Origin: Sphaerochaeta globosa str. Buddy
GTDB taxonomy: Bacteria > Spirochaetota > Spirochaetia > Sphaerochaetales > Sphaerochaetaceae
DNA: 64,000 nt
NCBI RefSeq assembly: GCF_000190435.1
Contig: NC_015152.1
Location: forward strand, 316,458-380,457
Direction: 5' to 3'
This document shows positions 61,185-64,000 of the stretch, in pieces (the stretch's first letter is position 1; every line of letters begins with the position of its first letter). The translations under genes and the position numbers were made by a program. The notes beneath the pieces were generated by a model. The model did no database searches. It was not told where the DNA came from and was given only the letters and a program-made list of their open reading frames with translations.

Positions 61185-61873
61185 CGTTCTTCCTTCTCCG
61201 ATTGTTCTTGTTTGTGTGTTGTCAGTTGTGAGAGAAACAATTCAATGACAGAGTCATTTGAATGCTTTAAGTGAATACGGAGTACTTCTTCTGCTTCCGT
61301 CCAATCTTTTTTCAGACACGCGGACAGAATGCTCAGGTGCTCTTGTTGTGATTGTACCAACCGTTGTTGAGTGGACCCGGTCAGGATTCTCAGCCGAATT
61401 CTCAATCTCCTGATCTGGTCGTCAACCATGGCATGATGAGATCGGATATAGGTATTGGGCACCGCATCGATGATCAATGCATGCAACCTGGCATCCAAAG
61501 GGTTTGAAGATTCCTTCGCTGGATGTCCGACGGTAGCCTTAAGCTCCTGATAACAGGTTAAGAGCTCGGATTCGGGGATGAAACGCCCATATTCACGGAT
61601 GGCGTATAGTTCATAGAGCATACGCGCTTCAAGCAGATAGGTTACCTCTTCGAGATGGAGGGGAGTAATGAGAATGCCTTTTTTAGGTTTGATGGTCAGC
61701 AACCCTTCCTGTTCGAGTCGTCCCAATGCATCACGGATTGGCGTTCGAGTCAGGTTGAGTTCTGCAATCAGTTTCTCTTCATTGATCATGGAACCAGGTC
61801 GATACTCACAGTTGATAATCTTGTTCTTGATGGTGGTATAGGCTTGTATTCGAAGACTCACATTGTTTGCCAT
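61181..61873 (-). CDS. GntR-family regulator with FCD domain
   Basis: The roughly 230-residue protein has an N-terminal winged helix (LRIQAYTTIKNKIINCEYRP, LIAELNLTRTPIRDALGRLE, KPKKGILITPL) and an all-helical FCD ligand domain (about 80-220) with metal-site-like Asp/His positions (DARLHALIIDA, EHLSILSACLKKDWTEAEEV). FCD regulators commonly sense sugar acids. It is first in the leftward operon and divergent from the dehydrogenase/GH105 genes, so it could control both. The ATG is 61873 or 61885. Confidence 0.8.
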   Translation of the reverse strand: MANNVSLRIQAYTTIKNKIINCEYRPGSMINEEKLIAELNLTRTPIRDALGRLEQEGLLTIKPKKGILITPLHLEEVTYLLEARMLYELYAIREYGRFIPESELLTCYQELKATVGHPAKESSNPLDARLHALIIDAVPNTYIRSHHAMVDDQIRRLRIRLRILTGSTQQRLVQSQQEHLSILSACLKKDWTEAEEVLRIHLKHSNDSVIELFLSQLTTHKQEQSEKEER

Positions 61874-62058
61874 GCGGTGTTTCATCCTTGGTTCTATTGT
61901 ATATAACAAAAGCGGTGCTGTCAAAAAAAATCGAAATAAATTATAGTTGTCATTCCTCTATTAAAAATTAGACTATTTCTGATATGGATAAAATTCTATA
62001 TAAAATTATATAATATAGAAAAATATAATACTTTTCGCAAAATGCTAATGTTTTTTTA

Positions 62059-62087
62059 TTGACAATTACCGAAAATAGGGTTGAAAT
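62059..62087 (+). promoter_or_regulatory. Promoter for the dehydrogenase/GH105 operon
   Basis: TTGACA (62059-62064), a perfect -35, is followed after 17 bases by TGAAAT (62082-62087) in a very A+T-rich stretch (61925-62134). It points to the dehydrogenase gene 48 bases on. The -10 is weaker than the -35, in keeping with a regulated promoter. Confidence 0.55.
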
Positions 62088-62134
62088 TATGATATATATA
62101 ACAAAGCATGTAGCTGGTAGAAAAAGAAGGATTT

Positions 62135-63172
62135 ATGCAAGCAGTCCAGATTAGCGCACCTCATCTCGTAGAGCTTGTTACACAGATCATACCCAAGCCC
62201 AAGCAGGGCGAAGCTCTCCTGAGAATTCTGTATGGAGGGATCTGTGGTAGTGACCTGGGCTCGTACCGCGGAACCTTTGCCTATGTGTCGTACCCGCGGA
62301 TACCCGGGCATGAATTCAGTGCAGAAATCGTGGAAATCGGCCCGAATGAGTACGGATTGACTACAGGCATGGTAGTAACTGCCAATCCTTACTTCAATTG
62401 TGGCCACTGCTATGCTTGCCGACATGGCTTGGTCAATGCTTGTATGGAAAATCAGACAATGGGCGTCCAACGTGATGGTGCTTTTAGTCAATACATCACG
62501 ATGCCCATCAATCGCTTGTATCAGGGAAATGGTTTATCACCAACCACGCTTGCTATGGTAGAACCTTTCTGTATTGCCCATCATGGAGTGCGGAAAGCCA
62601 ACGTGAAGGCAGGTGAAACTGTCCTAGTTATGGGTTCCGGAACGATTGGTATGCTTTGTGCCTTCACATTACGGGCGTTGAAGGCAAATGTCTGGATAGC
62701 TGATATCGATCCTGTGAAGCTGCAATTTGCACAGTCGTTGGGGTTCAACCAGACGTTGCTCAACGACGATGCCGATCATTTCAAGGAACAGGTACAACAC
62801 GTAACCAACCACAATGGCTTTGATGTCGTGGTAGAAGCTGTTGGAGCCGCCTCAACCTTTCTTGCCTGTATTGAATCTGCTGCATTTGGAGGACGAGTGA
62901 TCCAGATAGGAGTAGGAAAGCAGGAAGCCTTGTTCAATTTTACACAAATTCAGAAGAAAGAGTTGCTCATCCATGGCTCTCGCAACGCTTTGGATGAAGA
63001 CTTTCGGAGCGTTCTGGCTATGCTAGGCCAAAACAATTTCCCCATCGAGGGGCTCATCAGCCGGATATATCCATTTCTGGAGGCTCCGAAGGCCTTTGAG
63101 TATTTCTCTCAAGGCACAGGAGTACGCATGAAGATACTATTGGACTTTACCAAGGAGAATCCAAATGAGTGA
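62135..63172 (+). CDS. Zinc-dependent alcohol/polyol dehydrogenase
   Basis: The 345-residue medium-chain dehydrogenase has catalytic zinc ligands in GGICGSD and IPGHEF and a structural zinc site of four Cys (NCGHCYACRHGLVNAC). A Rossmann motif (VLVMGSGTIGMLCA) precedes ADIDPVKLQFAQSLG. It resembles idonate, gulonate or galactitol-phosphate dehydrogenases. In this cluster it probably oxidises or reduces a sugar acid or polyol derived from pectin. It overlaps the GH105 gene by eight bases. Confidence 0.8.
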   Translation: MQAVQISAPHLVELVTQIIPKPKQGEALLRILYGGICGSDLGSYRGTFAYVSYPRIPGHEFSAEIVEIGPNEYGLTTGMVVTANPYFNCGHCYACRHGLVNACMENQTMGVQRDGAFSQYITMPINRLYQGNGLSPTTLAMVEPFCIAHHGVRKANVKAGETVLVMGSGTIGMLCAFTLRALKANVWIADIDPVKLQFAQSLGFNQTLLNDDADHFKEQVQHVTNHNGFDVVVEAVGAASTFLACIESAAFGGRVIQIGVGKQEALFNFTQIQKKELLIHGSRNALDEDFRSVLAMLGQNNFPIEGLISRIYPFLEAPKAFEYFSQGTGVRMKILLDFTKENPNE

Positions 63173-64000
63173 CCAAACACATTCCTACGCTGAACGGATT
63201 GCACTGTCTTTGATGCAGAGATACGAAGCAACGGCCCCTGTGTGGCATTATGTCACAGCCCTTGGCCTGGAGTGCCTGTATAGAGCTGGGAAAGTTCTTG
63301 GGAAGCCGGATTGGCTTGCATGGGTGCAACACCAGTATGATGCGTTTCTGCATAGCGACGGCACCATTCATGGGTACAGTATTGACGAGTATAGTCTTGA
63401 TCAAGTGAATCCGGGTAAGGTGTTGTTTGATCTCTATGCTCGTACGGGTGAAGAGCGATATCGCACGTATCTGGATGTACTCTTTTCCCAATTAACAACG
63501 CAACCTCGAACCAAATCTCATGGATTCTGGCATAAGCAGATCTATCCCAATCAAATGTGGCTTGATGGGCTGTATATGCAAGGATCTTTCTACCTCCGCT
63601 ATGCGGTGTTGAACCATAGGGTGGGTGCATGTCTGGATGACTTGGTTTCGCAATGTGAATTGATATTCGAGAAAACACACGATCAGGAAACCGGGCTTCT
63701 GTTTCATGCATGGGATGAGTCGAAACAAATGGCATGGAGTGATCCAATTACAGGACTATCCCAATGCTTTTGGTCGCGTGCTCTCGGGTGGTATTGCATG
63801 GCATTAGTCGACATTGCAGACTTTATTCCTCAAGAGGCGATCTATGATTCCTATAAGAATCGATTACTGAATTTGGCTACAGCTTTGGTTCGTCCTTTAC
63901 TCTCTGTGCAGGATTGTGAAACAGGTCTTTGGTGGCAAGTGCTTGATCAGGGAGGTCGTGGGAAGAATTATCTGGAGAGTTCCGGTTCAGCGATGTTTGT
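63165..64000 (+). CDS. Glycoside hydrolase family 105 (unsaturated rhamnogalacturonyl hydrolase), partial
   Basis: At least 278 residues are present, open at the right edge; full GH105 enzymes have about 370. Features include WHYVTALGLECLYRAG, GFWHKQIYPNQMWLDGLYM with the catalytic Asp position known from YteR, AWSDPITGLSQCFWSRALGW and NYLESSGSAMFV. GH105 enzymes remove unsaturated uronic acid from oligosaccharides made by pectate or rhamnogalacturonan lyases. No signal peptide is visible, so it acts in the cytoplasm after import. caaggagaatccaa provides the ribosome site inside the previous gene. Confidence 0.85.
   Translation, partial: MSDQTHSYAERIALSLMQRYEATAPVWHYVTALGLECLYRAGKVLGKPDWLAWVQHQYDAFLHSDGTIHGYSIDEYSLDQVNPGKVLFDLYARTGEERYRTYLDVLFSQLTTQPRTKSHGFWHKQIYPNQMWLDGLYMQGSFYLRYAVLNHRVGACLDDLVSQCELIFEKTHDQETGLLFHAWDESKQMAWSDPITGLSQCFWSRALGWYCMALVDIADFIPQEAIYDSYKNRLLNLATALVRPLLSVQDCETGLWWQVLDQGGRGKNYLESSGSAMF

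Noticed and set aside
1-64000. CRISPR array, tRNA or rRNA genes
   Set aside because: I saw no regularly spaced repeats with unique spacers and no tRNA- or rRNA-like stretch while reading both strands. A dedicated search tool could still find a tRNA.

Overview
This window most likely comes from a spirochaete of the Sphaerochaeta group. The solute-binding proteins carry the signal-peptide ends AQGSKE, AAGSKE, AAGTKE and AQGGTE that are common in that group. Sugar transporters dominate, and many genes look shared with Clostridia, a known trait of Sphaerochaeta. No rRNA, tRNA or housekeeping marker gene is present, so the assignment is an inference.

Positions 1 to about 15.3 kb are an accessory island. 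It begins with a clostridial-type phage segment: two DUF7666-like proteins, a G/C palindrome cluster that could be a cos site, a P27-family terminase small subunit, two DUF4314 proteins, an amidoligase, a gamma-glutamylcyclotransferase and DUF5049. No terminase large subunit or structural gene follows. A terminator leads into three overlapping serine recombinases (4.2-8.0 kb). Next comes lower-GC cargo: a 57-aa protein with a GNAT acetyltransferase, an FrhB-like iron-sulfur protein and an XRE repressor. The repressor faces a three-gene operon (11.3-14.9 kb) whose products share one unnamed domain. In the last of these the domain is fused to a fourth serine recombinase. This operon is the best candidate for an undescribed system.

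From 15.3 to 25 kb lie fragments (alcohol dehydrogenase, a half-length AAA ATPase, a GNAT tail), then a CrtI-like oxidoreductase, a lipoprotein, a membrane-linked LuxR regulator, hipB with a broken hipA, and a small cysteine-rich/DUF4417 cluster.

From 25 to 35.5 kb there is a GntR-controlled AfuABC-like transporter with an inositol-monophosphatase-family enzyme, possibly for phosphorylated sugars. It is followed by two defence loci: an RloA/RloB (AbiL-like) pair and an AbiE toxin-antitoxin.

From 35.7 to 64 kb the window is carbohydrate metabolism: a PfkB kinase with a mannitol-dehydrogenase-family enzyme; a kinase-regulator-binding protein trio divergent from an RbsABC-like transporter that converges on a D-lyxose isomerase; an AAA ATPase with promoter repeats; a YesMN-like two-component system divergent from a MalFG-type transporter, an HpcH/HpaI aldolase and an aldo/keto reductase; an orphan XRE regulator with three evenly spaced operators; and a pectin-type cluster (Lpl/Yte-like transporter, enolase-superfamily enzyme, GntR regulator, zinc dehydrogenase, GH105 hydrolase) that runs off the right edge.
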